DNA from: Streptomyces tagetis
GTDB taxonomy: Bacteria; Actinomycetota; Actinomycetes; Streptomycetales; Streptomycetaceae
Direction: 5' to 3'
Length of the DNA: 64,000 nt
NCBI RefSeq assembly: GCF_018069565.1
Contig: NZ_JAGPNL010000006.1
Span: 310,001-374,000 of the forward strand
Of the stretch, positions 48,491 through 57,424 are shown in pieces. The translations under genes were made by a program, and so were the position numbers. The notes under the pieces are model-generated. The model was not told the origin of the DNA and searched no databases. It worked only from the letters and a program-made list of their open reading frames with translations. The number at the start of each line of letters is the position of its first letter. Positions within the stretch are counted from its first letter, which is position 1.

Positions 48491-51067
48491 CTACCGCGCC
48501 GCTGCCGCCGCGTCGGCCGCCTGCGCGTTCAGCGCCCGCTCGACGCCCGCGCGGGACTCCGAGACCAGGCGACGCAGGGCCGCGTTGGGCCCGGCGGAGG
48601 CCAGCCAGGCGTCCGTCCGCTCCAGCGTCTCACGGGAGACCTGCACCGCCGGGTAGAGGCCGACCGCGATCTGCTGGGCCATCTCGTGCGACCGGGACTC
48701 CCAGACCCCGGCCAGCGCCTCGAAGTACCGCTCCGCGTACGGCGCGAGCAGCTCGCGCTGGTCGGTCTGGACGAAGCCGGCGATGACCGCCTCCTGCACC
48801 GCGTTCGGCAGCGTGTCCGACTCCACGACCGAGGCCCAGGCATCCTCCTTCGCCTGCTCGGTCGGACGCGCGGCCCGCGCGGTCGCGGCGTGCCGCTCAC
48901 CGGCCGCCGTACGGTCCCGGTCGTACTCGCCGGCGATCTCCGCCTCGTCGAACCGGCCCACCGCGGCGAGCCGCTGCACCAGCGCCCAGCGCAGCTCGGT
49001 GTCGACCGCGAGGCCCTCGATCGCCTCCGTGCCGTCGAGCAGGCCCTCCAGCAGGTCCAGTTGCTCGGGCGTGCGGGCCGTCGCCGCGAACGCCCGCGCC
49101 CAGGCGAGCTGGTGGTCGCCGCCGGCCTCGGCGGCCCGCAGGTGGGCGAGGGTGGCCTCGGTCCAGCGGGTGAGCAGCGCCTCGCGGGTGGTGGGGTCGG
49201 CGTACTGGTCGACGGCGAGCTTCACCTGCCGGTGCAGCGACTGCACGACGCCGATGTCCGACTCCTTGCCGATGCCGGAGAGCACCAGCGCCAGGTAGTC
49301 GCGGACGGGCAGCTCGGCGTCCCGGGTCATGTCCCAGGCCGACGCCCAGCACAGGGCGCGCGGCAGCGACGCGGCGAAGTCGCCGAGGTGCTCGGTGACG
49401 ACCGCGAGGGAGTCCGGGTCCAGGCGGACCTTGGCGTACGACAGGTCGTCGTCGTTGAGCAGCAGCACCGCCGGACGCGGCCTGCCGACGAGCTGCGGTA
49501 CGGCGGTCAGCTCGCCGTCGACGTCCAGTTCCAGGCGCTCGCCGCGCACCAGGCGGCCGTCGGCGTCCAGGTCGTAGGCGCCGATGGCGATGCGGTGCGG
49601 GCGCAGGGTCGCCTCGCCCTGGGCACCGGCCGGCAGCGCGGGGGCCTCCTGGCGGACCGCGAAGGAGGTGACGACGCCCTCGGCGTCGGTCTCGATCTCG
49701 GGGCGCAGGACGTTGATGCCGGCCGTCTCCAGCCACGCCTTCGACCAGGCGGCCAGGTCCCGGCCGGAGGTCTCCTCCAGGGCGCCCAGCAGGTCCGACA
49801 GGCGGGTGTTGCCGTACGCGTGCCGCTTGAAGTACGCCTGCACGCCGCGGAAGAAGGCGTCCTCGCCGACGTAGGCGACGAGCTGCTTGAGGACGCTGGC
49901 GCCCTTGGCGTACGTGATGCCGTCGAAGTTGACCAGCACGTCGTCCAGGTCGCGGATGTCGGCCATGATCGGGTGCGTGGAGGGGAGCTGGTCCTGCCGG
50001 TAGGCCCAGGTCTTCATGGAGTTGGCGAACGTCGTCCACGAGTGCGGCCACTTCGAGCCGGGCGCGGACGCCTGGCAGGCGGCCTCGGCGTAGGTGGCGA
50101 ACGACTCGTTCAGCCACAGGTCGTTCCACCACTCCATGGTGACCAGGTCGCCGAACCACATGTGCGCCAGCTCGTGCAGGATGGTGGCGGCGCGCACCTC
50201 GTAGGCGGCGTCCGTCACCTTCGAGCGGAAGACGTACTGGTCCCGGATGGTGACCGCGCCCGCGTTCTCCATCGCGCCCGCGTTGAACTCGGGCACGAAG
50301 AGCTGGTCGTACTTCTCGAAGGGGTACGGGTAGTCGAACTTCTCCTGGAACCAGTCGAAGCCCTGCCGGGTCACGGCGAAGATCGCCTCGGCGTCGAGGT
50401 GTTCGGCGAGCGAGGGCCGGCACCAGATGCCGAGCGGCACCGACTGGCCGTCCTTCTCGTACACGCTGTGCACCGAGTGGTACGGGCCGGCGATCAGCGC
50501 CGTGATGTACGTCGAGATGCGCGGCGTCTCCCCGAACTCCCAGACGCCGTCCTTCGGTTCGGGGGCGGGGGAGTTGGAGATCACGCTCCACCCCTCGGGC
50601 GCCCGCACGGTGAAGCGGAACGTCGCCTTGAGGTCGGGCTGTTCGAAGTTGGCGAAGACGCGGCGGGCGTCGGGCACCTCGAACTGCGTGTACAGGTACG
50701 CCTGGTCGTCGACCGGGTCGACGAAGCGGTGCAGGCCCTCACCGGTGTTGGTGTAGGCGCAGTCGGCGACGACCCGCAGGACGTTGCGGCCCTCCAGCAG
50801 CCCCGGCAGCGCGATGCGCGAGTCGCGGAACACCTCGGCGGGGTCCAGGGCGTCCCCGTTGAGCGTCACCTCGTGGACGGCCGGCGCCACCAGGTCCGCG
50901 AAGGACTCGGCACCGCCCTCCGCGACGTCGAAGCGCACCGTGGTCACGGAGCGGAAGGTGCCCCCGTCCTGCGCGCCGGTGAGGTCGAGTTCGATCCCGT
51001 ACGAGTCGACGGTCAGCAGCTTGGCCCGCTGCCGCGCCTCCTCGCGAGTCAGGTTTGTGCCAGGCAC
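48491..51067 (-). CDS. pepN: Aminopeptidase N (M1 family)
   Basis: An 858-residue cytosolic zinc metallopeptidase of the actinobacterial PepN group, which removes N-terminal residues from peptides. The exopeptidase motif GAMEN is at 264-268 and the zinc site HELAH at 298-302 with Glu321 in LNESFATYAE. The C-terminal ERAP1-like helical domain follows. No signal peptide is present. The GTG at 51067 has GAGGAG 8 nt upstream and yields MPGTNLTREEARQR, matching the start of the second aminopeptidase at 59925-62504. It is the larger member of a paralogous pair within 14 kb. Confidence 0.95.
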   Translation of the reverse strand: MPGTNLTREEARQRAKLLTVDSYGIELDLTGAQDGGTFRSVTTVRFDVAEGGAESFADLVAPAVHEVTLNGDALDPAEVFRDSRIALPGLLEGRNVLRVVADCAYTNTGEGLHRFVDPVDDQAYLYTQFEVPDARRVFANFEQPDLKATFRFTVRAPEGWSVISNSPAPEPKDGVWEFGETPRISTYITALIAGPYHSVHSVYEKDGQSVPLGIWCRPSLAEHLDAEAIFAVTRQGFDWFQEKFDYPYPFEKYDQLFVPEFNAGAMENAGAVTIRDQYVFRSKVTDAAYEVRAATILHELAHMWFGDLVTMEWWNDLWLNESFATYAEAACQASAPGSKWPHSWTTFANSMKTWAYRQDQLPSTHPIMADIRDLDDVLVNFDGITYAKGASVLKQLVAYVGEDAFFRGVQAYFKRHAYGNTRLSDLLGALEETSGRDLAAWSKAWLETAGINVLRPEIETDAEGVVTSFAVRQEAPALPAGAQGEATLRPHRIAIGAYDLDADGRLVRGERLELDVDGELTAVPQLVGRPRPAVLLLNDDDLSYAKVRLDPDSLAVVTEHLGDFAASLPRALCWASAWDMTRDAELPVRDYLALVLSGIGKESDIGVVQSLHRQVKLAVDQYADPTTREALLTRWTEATLAHLRAAEAGGDHQLAWARAFAATARTPEQLDLLEGLLDGTEAIEGLAVDTELRWALVQRLAAVGRFDEAEIAGEYDRDRTAAGERHAATARAARPTEQAKEDAWASVVESDTLPNAVQEAVIAGFVQTDQRELLAPYAERYFEALAGVWESRSHEMAQQIAVGLYPAVQVSRETLERTDAWLASAGPNAALRRLVSESRAGVERALNAQAADAAAAAR

Positions 51068-51192
51068 GCGGTCATCTCCTCGTGATGATGTGGACCGGCC
51101 CATCCTTCCACGCCCCCACAGACCACGCGATGACCATTTCCGGGGCCTACCGTGGGATGCGGCAGGACAGGACGTCCGTCTCGGGAGGGACC

Positions 51193-51735
51193 GTGGGGGA
51201 GAGCACGTGGGTCGGTGGCTCGGCGCCGTACCTGACGCCGGGGGAGAAGGGCCGGCCGGACGCCTGGGCCGCCGAGGCCGCGGCGCGCGGTGGGAAGGGG
51301 ACGCAGAGCATCGTGCACGCCGGTCCCGTGCCCGCCCCCGCCGAGGTCGCCGGGCTGCTCGGCGTGGCGGCGGGCGAGACGGTCGTGGTGCGGCGGCGGG
51401 TGATCCGGCTGGACGGCGTGGCGTGCGAGCTGACCGACACGTACTACCCCGCGCACATCGCCCTGGGCACCCGCCTCGCCGAGCGGCGGAAGATCCCCGG
51501 CGGCGCGGTGGCCCTCCTCGCCGAGCTGGGACACGCCGGCGCACGGGTGACCGAGGAGGTGACCGCGCGCATGCCCGAGGAGGAGGAGCGCGAGGCCCTC
51601 GGCATGGGCCCGCGGGAGCCGGTCCTCACCCTGAGCCGGGTCACCCGGGACCGCGAGGACCGCCCCGTCCAGGCCGACCTGATGGTCATGCCCGCCCACC
51701 GGCAGCGACTGCGCTACGAGACCCGGATCGGCTGA
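51193..51735 (+). CDS. UTRA-domain protein lacking a GntR DNA-binding domain
   Basis: A 180-residue protein that aligns with the ligand-binding UTRA half of HutC-type GntR regulators: AEVAGLLGVAAGETVVVRRR, VACELTDTYYPAHIALGTRL and EPVLTLSRVTRDREDRPVQA. The winged-helix part normally before it is absent; the 50 N-terminal residues are Gly/Ala-rich. The GTG at 51193 has GGGAGGG just upstream. Earlier in-frame codons add only a short non-helical stretch without a helix-turn-helix. It could sense a ligand and act through a partner, or be a degenerated regulator. Convergent with asd. Confidence 0.8.
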   Translation: MGESTWVGGSAPYLTPGEKGRPDAWAAEAAARGGKGTQSIVHAGPVPAPAEVAGLLGVAAGETVVVRRRVIRLDGVACELTDTYYPAHIALGTRLAERRKIPGGAVALLAELGHAGARVTEEVTARMPEEEEREALGMGPREPVLTLSRVTRDREDRPVQADLMVMPAHRQRLRYETRIG

Positions 51736-51755
51736 CCGGCCGCACCGGCACGCGC

Positions 51756-51789
51756 GAAGGGGCGGCCCCCCGTTCGGGGCCGCCCCTTC
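51756..51789. terminator. Bidirectional terminator between UTRA gene and asd
   Basis: GAAGGGGCGGCCCC (51756-51769) and GGGGCCGCCCCTTC (51776-51789), a 14-bp perfect stem between convergent stops at 51735 and 51802. Confidence 0.85.
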
Positions 51790-51801
51790 GGGGTGTCCGG
51801 G

Positions 51802-52836
51802 TTACTTCGTGGTGAGTTCCGCGGCGACCAGTTCGGCGATCTGGACCGCGTTCAGGGCCGCGCCCTTGCGGAGGTTGTCGTTGGAGACGAAGAGGGCGAG
51901 GCCGTTGTCGACCGTCTCGTCGCGGCGGATGCGGCCGACGAAGGACGGGTCCTGGCCCGCGGCCGTCAGCGGGGTCGGCACCTCGGCCAGGGCCACGCCG
52001 GGGGCGCCGGCCAGCAGCTCGCGGGCGCGCTCGACGTCGAGCGGGCGGGCGAAGCGGGCGTTGATCTGGAGGGAGTGGCCGGTGAAGACGGGCACCCGCA
52101 CACAGGTGCCGGAGACCTTCAGCCCGGGGATGTCGAGGATCTTGCGGGACTCGTGGCGGAGCTTCTGCTCCTCGTCCGTCTCGTTGAGGCCGTCGTCGAC
52201 GATCGAGCCGGCCATCGGCAGCACGTTGTACGCGATCGGCGCCACGTAGGTGCGCGGCTCGGGGAACTCGGCGGCCGAGCCGTCGTGGGCCAGCTTCGGC
52301 GCGTCCTCGCCCGCCTTGCGCACCTGCTCGAACAGCTCGTCGACGCCGGCCACGCCGGAGCCGGACACCGCCTGGTACGTGGAGACGACCAGCGCTTCGA
52401 GGCCGGCCTCGGCGTGCAGCGGGCGCAGCACCGGCATCGCGGCCATGGTGGTGCAGTTCGGGTTGGCGATGATGCCCTTGGGGCGGTCGGCGATCGCGTG
52501 CGGGTTCACCTCGGCCACCACCAGCGGCACCTCGGGGTCGCGGCGCCAGGCGGAGGAGTTGTCGATCACCACGGGGCCCTGGGCGGCGACCTTCTCGGCC
52601 AGCGCCCGGGAGGTCGCGCCGCCCGCGGAGAAGAGCACGATGTCCAGGCCGGAGTAGTCGGCGGTGGCCGCGTTCTCCACGGTCACGCCGTCCAGCTCCC
52701 GCCCCGCGGAACGGGCCGAGGCGAACAGGCGCAGCTCCTCGACGGGGCCGAGCGCACCGGTCGCCGCGCGTTCCGTGAGAATCCTGCGCATGACCGTGCC
52801 GACCTGACCGGTGGCTCCGACGATTCCGATCCTCAC
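51802..52836 (-). CDS. asd: Aspartate-semialdehyde dehydrogenase
   Basis: A 344-residue enzyme converting aspartyl phosphate to aspartate semialdehyde for lysine/DAP, threonine and methionine synthesis. The NADP fold is RIGIVGATGQVGTVMRRIL. The catalytic Cys lies in IANPNCTTMAAM and the His in VFTGHSLQINARFAR; SSAWRRDPEVPLVVAEVNP is typical. The GTG at 52836 has GAGAGGGA upstream. No aspartokinase gene is adjacent, so this may be the second, unlinked asd that some Streptomyces carry rather than the ask-asd copy. Converges on the UTRA gene. Confidence 0.95.
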   Translation of the reverse strand: MRIGIVGATGQVGTVMRRILTERAATGALGPVEELRLFASARSAGRELDGVTVENAATADYSGLDIVLFSAGGATSRALAEKVAAQGPVVIDNSSAWRRDPEVPLVVAEVNPHAIADRPKGIIANPNCTTMAAMPVLRPLHAEAGLEALVVSTYQAVSGSGVAGVDELFEQVRKAGEDAPKLAHDGSAAEFPEPRTYVAPIAYNVLPMAGSIVDDGLNETDEEQKLRHESRKILDIPGLKVSGTCVRVPVFTGHSLQINARFARPLDVERARELLAGAPGVALAEVPTPLTAAGQDPSFVGRIRRDETVDNGLALFVSNDNLRKGAALNAVQIAELVAAELTTK

Positions 52837-53292
52837 GGTGACTCCCTCTCCGTCTGTTCCCGTGCCCCCGCGCGGGGTACGCGCGGCCGTCTGCGTGGCC
52901 GGGGCCTTTCCATCATGCGTCCCACCTGGGCCCGCCTGTCCAATTCTTTGGGCCGGGTGCCCGGATGCCGGGACGCCCGGAACCCGGACGGCGGCCGGGG
53001 AGACGGCGCGGAAAACCGCACCGAGCCGGAAAAACCACCCCGATCCGCCCCTCCCGCCGCAAGCCGTGCCGTCCCGGCCCCTGCCCCGGCCCCCCTCGGC
53101 CACACCGGGGTGTGATGTACGCCTCGGCGCGCACGGGCCCCGGCCGGGTCACGGCACACCTGTGGGCGCGCGCTCCCGGTATCGCCGTACGTCCCCTGCC
53201 CCCGGAGCGCACACCGGCGCACGCCCCCGCACGGCGAAGGGCGGGCGCCCCCTGTGAGGCGCCCGCCCTCCGGACCGTCCGGCTCCGCCGGA
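52837..53292. other. Intergenic region between the subtilase and asd
   Basis: About 455 bp without a credible gene. The left part should hold the asd promoter, though no clear -35/-10 pair is visible. The right end carries the subtilase terminator. Confidence 0.5.
53238..53269 (-). terminator. Terminator of the secreted subtilase
   Basis: AGGGCGGGCGCC (53238-53249) and GGCGCCCGCCCT (53258-53269), a 12-bp perfect stem with an 8-nt loop, 24 bp beyond the stop codon. Confidence 0.8.
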
Positions 53293-56200
53293 CTACGGCA
53301 GGACCGTCCCGATCCGGACGCTGCCCAGGCCCGCGACGGTGCCGCGGGCGTTCACCAGCTTGACCTGGCCGAAGAACTCCCGGCCGGCCGGCGCGGCGGC
53401 CAGCGCCGTCACGCTGCCGGACACCGTGGCCGTGGCCCCGCTGCCGAGCCTGACCCGGGCGGAGTCGTCGACCGTGACCGAGCCGAGCGCGTCGGAGAAG
53501 TACACGTCCCGGTAGTCGTACTCCGTGGAGCCCGAGGGCACCGAGTACGCGGCGACCTCGATCGTGTAGGTCCCGGCGGCCGGGCGGGCGATCGAGACCG
53601 CCTCCTCCGAGTCGCCGTCGGCGGACTGGGCGACGGCCCGCCCGCTCGCGTCGTACACCGTCAGGTCGAGGTCGGAGGCCGCGTCGGAGACGTTGCCGAT
53701 GGCCACGTCGAGGGAGGCCGCGCCCGCGGGCACCTGGACCGTGGTGACGGCCTTCCTGCCGTTTTCGATGACCGGGCGGGAGGTGACCGCCGAGCCCAGC
53801 GGGCCGCCGGTCAGCGTGGCGTCGAGCGCGGCGTACCGGTTGGTCACCTTCCAGGAGGCGGCGGCCGGGGTGCCGGCGGTGGCCTCGGGCACCGTCACGA
53901 CCCGCGGGTCGAAGTCGGCGCCGAGGACGGTGGCCTCCAGCGTGTACGGGTTGTCCAGCAGCGGCGAGGTGCGCCGCGCCTCGACCTCGATCTCCCAGAC
54001 GCCCGGCTGCGGTTCGGCGTAGGAGCGGACGTCGGGCCGGCAGCCGTTGCCGTCGAGGTAGTTGTTGTAGCAGTACGGCGTGGAGGTGCTGTCGGCCGGG
54101 ACGCCGTAGGGGTGGATGGCGATGAACCGGGTCTGGCTGCCGGTCTTCAGCCCGCCGATGGCCACCTCCAGCGCCTTGGCGCCCTCGGGGACGGTCACGA
54201 AGTAGGACCGGGTGCTGTTGCGCTGCACGGAGCCCTTCTCCGTGACGGAGTGCTTCAGCGGCGAGGCGGCCACGACCGTGGTGAGGACCTGGCGGTCGAT
54301 GCCCTCGGTGCGCGGGTCGTCGATCTCCAGGATCGCGCTCTTGAGTCCGCCGGTCTTCGGCTGGGCCTGGACCTTCACGGTCACCGGCTTGTTCAGCTCC
54401 AGCTTGACCACGTCGGAGCCGAGGACGCGGAAGGTGCGGCCCTCGTCGTTCTCGAAGTGCAGCTCGTGCCGGAGCGCCCCCGCGGGGCCGGAGGTGCGGG
54501 TGACGGTGATGTCGTAGGTCTTCTTCTGCCCGGCCTTCAGGCCGCCCTCGCGGTCGTAGAGGCCGGTGCCGCGGCCCGGCGTCTTCAGGAACTCGTCGAT
54601 CGCGGTGTCGACGGGCGCCTCGATCCGGTACTCGTGGGCGGTGGCGCCCTTGCGGATCGACTTCCAGGCGTCCACGACGTTGATGAGGCCCGCGCCCTGC
54701 TCGTATGCCTGCGTGCCGTCGATGTGGTCGGCGGTGGAGGTCAGCGCGGTGCGTAGGGTGGCCGGGGTGAGGGCGATGCCCTCGCGCTTGGCGGCGGACA
54801 GCAGCAGCGCGGAGGCGCCGGCGGCCTGCGGGGAGGCCATCGAGGTGCCCTGGAGCATGCTGTAGCCGGCCGGGAGGTCGTAGCCGGCCTCGGGGACGGG
54901 GCCGCCGGGGAGCCAGGTCTGCGTGGTGTTGATCGCGGCGCCGGGGGCGGTGAGCGTCGGCGTGAACCCGCCGTCCTCGCGCGGTCCGCGTGAGGAGAAG
55001 GGCATCATCGCGTACTTCTTCTTCACCTCGGAGCCGTAGTTGACGGCCCAGGTCTCCTTGGAGATGGAGGCGCCGACCGAGATCACCTTGTCGGCGAGGC
55101 CCGGGTCGCCGATGGTGTTGGCGCCGGGGCCGGAGTTGCCCGCGGAGATCACGAGCTGGACGCCGTAGGTGTCGATGAGCCGGGTGTACAGCTCGGCACG
55201 CGCGTTGTTGCCGTCGTTGAGCGCGGGGAGGCCGCCGATCGACATGTTGACGATGTCGACGCCGCGGTTGACGACGAGGTCGATCATGCCCTCGGTGAGC
55301 GCGATGTTGGTGCAGCCGCCGGTCCAGGTGCACGCGCGCGAGGAGACGATCTTCGCGCCGGGGGCGGCGCCGTTCATCTTGCCGCCGAACAGGCCGTTGG
55401 CGGCGGTGATGCCGGCCACGTGGGTGCCGTGCTCGGACTCGATGACGCCGATGTTGACGAAGTCGGCCTTGTCGCCGGCGGCGTTGTGGACGACGTCCTT
55501 GCGGATCTCCACCACGAACGGCTGGCGCTCGACGACGTCGGTGGAGGGGTCGTCGGTGCCGAAGTAGCCGACCTGGAAGCCGTCCTTGTAGGGCTTCATC
55601 GGCGTGTCGTCGCGGAAGTCGTGGTTGTCGTTCAGGTCGACGCGGACGGTGCCGGTTTTCGGGTCGTACAGGACGCCCCAGGAGTCGGTGGTGTCGCCGT
55701 CGCGGTTGGCGTCGCCCGCCGCGTCGCCGCCCGTCGTGTACGACTCCAGGAAGGTGCTGATCCGGTACGAGCCGGCCGGGGCCTTCCAGGTCTTGCCCTC
55801 GTAGGTGAAGGCGGGTCCGGAGACGGAGGTCAGCATCGGACGCCAGGTCTGGTCGCGGTCGACGACCGGGTCGGTCGCGGTGACCCAGTCGACGATCTTG
55901 CGTTCGCCGGTGGTGGTCTTCTGCAGCGCCGGGTGGCCGAGGTCGACGCCGGAGTCGAGGATGCCGATGGTGACGCCGCGGCCGTCCGCCTTCGGGTTCT
56001 TCTTCACGAAGTCGACGGCGCCCGTCTCGAAGGACGGGTTGTACGGGTTCTCGGCGGGCGTCTTGCGGTCCGGCGCCTTCACGGAGCCGCCGTTGCCCTT
56101 GCCGGACCCCTTGCCGGCGGTGACGCCGGCGTCGGGGCGGGGGTCGTCCAGCGGGATCTCGTCGCGCAGGTCGATGCCGTGCACGGAGGAGAGCTTCGCG

Positions 56201-56586
56201 GCGGCGGCGATGGCCGCGTCCGCCTTGGCGGTGGGCACCGTGGCACGGACGTAGCCGAGGTCGTCGTAGGTGCGGCCCACGGTGCCGCCGTCGACCGCGT
56301 CGAGCTGCCGGGCCACCTGGGCGGTCTGGCCGGGCGCGGTGGCGATCATCATCGTGATCTCCCGCGCGCCGTCGGCCTTCGCCTCGGCGAGCAGGTCGGC
56401 GTCGTGCGAACCGAGCTTGTCGTGGGCGGACTTGACGGAGGGTTCGGTGGCGGGCGCGGGGCCGGCCGCCATGGCCAGGGGCAGGGGCCCGGCCACGCCG
56501 AGCGCGGCGGCGAGGCCCGCGGCCACGGCCAGACGGGCCGCGCGTCTGCCGCCCGGTATCGGATCGCGCTGCGAGGAGTGGGTCAT
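53293..56586 (-). CDS. Large secreted subtilisin-like serine protease (S8, TPP II-like insert)
   Basis: A 1097-residue exported protease. Signal peptide about 1-42, then a propeptide-like inhibitor domain (about 75-140). The catalytic triad is Asp211 (GILDSGVDLGHP), His386 (EHGTHVAG) and Ser582 (GTSMASPQAAG), with oxyanion Asn484 (ISAGNSGPG). The 175 residues between Asp and His exceed the subtilisin spacing of about 32 and resemble the tripeptidyl-peptidase II-type insertion. The C-terminal 450 residues are beta-rich domains. The ATG at 56586 has AAGGG 6 nt upstream; an ATG two codons earlier abuts the same site. It probably degrades peptides outside the cell during growth and development. 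Confidence 0.93.
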   Translation of the reverse strand: MTHSSQRDPIPGGRRAARLAVAAGLAAALGVAGPLPLAMAAGPAPATEPSVKSAHDKLGSHDADLLAEAKADGAREITMMIATAPGQTAQVARQLDAVDGGTVGRTYDDLGYVRATVPTAKADAAIAAAAKLSSVHGIDLRDEIPLDDPRPDAGVTAGKGSGKGNGGSVKAPDRKTPAENPYNPSFETGAVDFVKKNPKADGRGVTIGILDSGVDLGHPALQKTTTGERKIVDWVTATDPVVDRDQTWRPMLTSVSGPAFTYEGKTWKAPAGSYRISTFLESYTTGGDAAGDANRDGDTTDSWGVLYDPKTGTVRVDLNDNHDFRDDTPMKPYKDGFQVGYFGTDDPSTDVVERQPFVVEIRKDVVHNAAGDKADFVNIGVIESEHGTHVAGITAANGLFGGKMNGAAPGAKIVSSRACTWTGGCTNIALTEGMIDLVVNRGVDIVNMSIGGLPALNDGNNARAELYTRLIDTYGVQLVISAGNSGPGANTIGDPGLADKVISVGASISKETWAVNYGSEVKKKYAMMPFSSRGPREDGGFTPTLTAPGAAINTTQTWLPGGPVPEAGYDLPAGYSMLQGTSMASPQAAGASALLLSAAKREGIALTPATLRTALTSTADHIDGTQAYEQGAGLINVVDAWKSIRKGATAHEYRIEAPVDTAIDEFLKTPGRGTGLYDREGGLKAGQKKTYDITVTRTSGPAGALRHELHFENDEGRTFRVLGSDVVKLELNKPVTVKVQAQPKTGGLKSAILEIDDPRTEGIDRQVLTTVVAASPLKHSVTEKGSVQRNSTRSYFVTVPEGAKALEVAIGGLKTGSQTRFIAIHPYGVPADSTSTPYCYNNYLDGNGCRPDVRSYAEPQPGVWEIEVEARRTSPLLDNPYTLEATVLGADFDPRVVTVPEATAGTPAAASWKVTNRYAALDATLTGGPLGSAVTSRPVIENGRKAVTTVQVPAGAASLDVAIGNVSDAASDLDLTVYDASGRAVAQSADGDSEEAVSIARPAAGTYTIEVAAYSVPSGSTEYDYRDVYFSDALGSVTVDDSARVRLGSGATATVSGSVTALAAAPAGREFFGQVKLVNARGTVAGLGSVRIGTVLP

Positions 56587-56837
56587 CGGCATCCCTTGGA
56601 GGTGGAGGAACGGGAGCGAGCGGCACCGGTCCGGTCGGACCTGGCCGCGACAGTCCGGAATGCGATCCCGGATGACCGCTCAGCCTTACCCAAGGGGCCC
56701 GTGTTTGGGGAGAGTTGGCAACGATGTGATGTGTCCATGGCGTACTTCCGCCATACGTCACGGGGGACGTAACGGACGTGCGCCGACAATCCCCGGTCCC
56801 CTGCCGCGCACCGGGCCGCACGCGGTAACGTCCCGGA

Positions 56838-57308
56838 GTGCGCCGGAGACTGAGGGTGGCGGCCTACGCCGTGTGCGTCCGTGACGGCCTGGTCCTGCTC
56901 GCCCGTTCCCCGGGGCCGGGCGGGGTCCGCGAATGGGTGCTGCCGGGCGGCGGCATGGAGCACGGCGAGGACCCCTACGACACCGTCGTGCGCGAACTCG
57001 CCGAGGAGACCGGCTACCGGGTCGAACCCACCGCCCTGCTCGGCGTGGACTCGCTGCGCACCGCCCTGCCCGCCCGCCCCGTACGCCGGGCCGTCGACCA
57101 CCACGGGGTCCGGCTGGTCTACGAGGGGCGCGTCACCGGCGGCACGCTCCGCCCCGAGGTGGGCGGCTCCACCGACCTCGCCGCCTGGCACGACCTCGCC
57201 GCCGTGCCGGGGCTGAACCGCGTCCCGCTGGTCGACACCGGGCTGCGGCTGTGGCGGGAGCGGCCGGCCGCGGGACGGGCCGGCGGCGGCCCGGAACACA
57301 AGGGCTGA
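56838..57308 (+). CDS. NUDIX hydrolase
   Basis: A 156-residue NUDIX protein. The Nudix box is intact: GGGMEHGEDPYDTVVRELAE followed by ETGY, with the metal-binding E and REL..EE residues. The N-terminus (RRRLRVAAYAVCVRDGLVLL) and the box context WVLPGGG resemble ADP-ribose or (d)NTP pyrophosphohydrolases. Substrate cannot be fixed from sequence. The GTG at 56838 has no ribosome site, but a TAACGT -10-like hexamer 8 nt upstream suggests a leaderless mRNA. It is divergent from the subtilase and precedes the serine hydrolase in the same direction. Confidence 0.9.
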   Translation: MRRRLRVAAYAVCVRDGLVLLARSPGPGGVREWVLPGGGMEHGEDPYDTVVRELAEETGYRVEPTALLGVDSLRTALPARPVRRAVDHHGVRLVYEGRVTGGTLRPEVGGSTDLAAWHDLAAVPGLNRVPLVDTGLRLWRERPAAGRAGGGPEHKG

Positions 57309-57424
57309 AAGCGGCTCAACCACCCCGCCGGGTCTCAACTCGCCGGCGGATGCGGGGGTCCCTCCCCCCGACGGCGCCCACCGCCCGGTGGGCGCACCAG
57401 CGGAGCAGAGGATGGGGACGACCC

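Noticed and set aside
52913..56821. Open frame of about 1300 codons overlapping the subtilase in another frame
   Set aside because: Arg/His/Gly-rich translation, while the true subtilase frame holds the catalytic triad.
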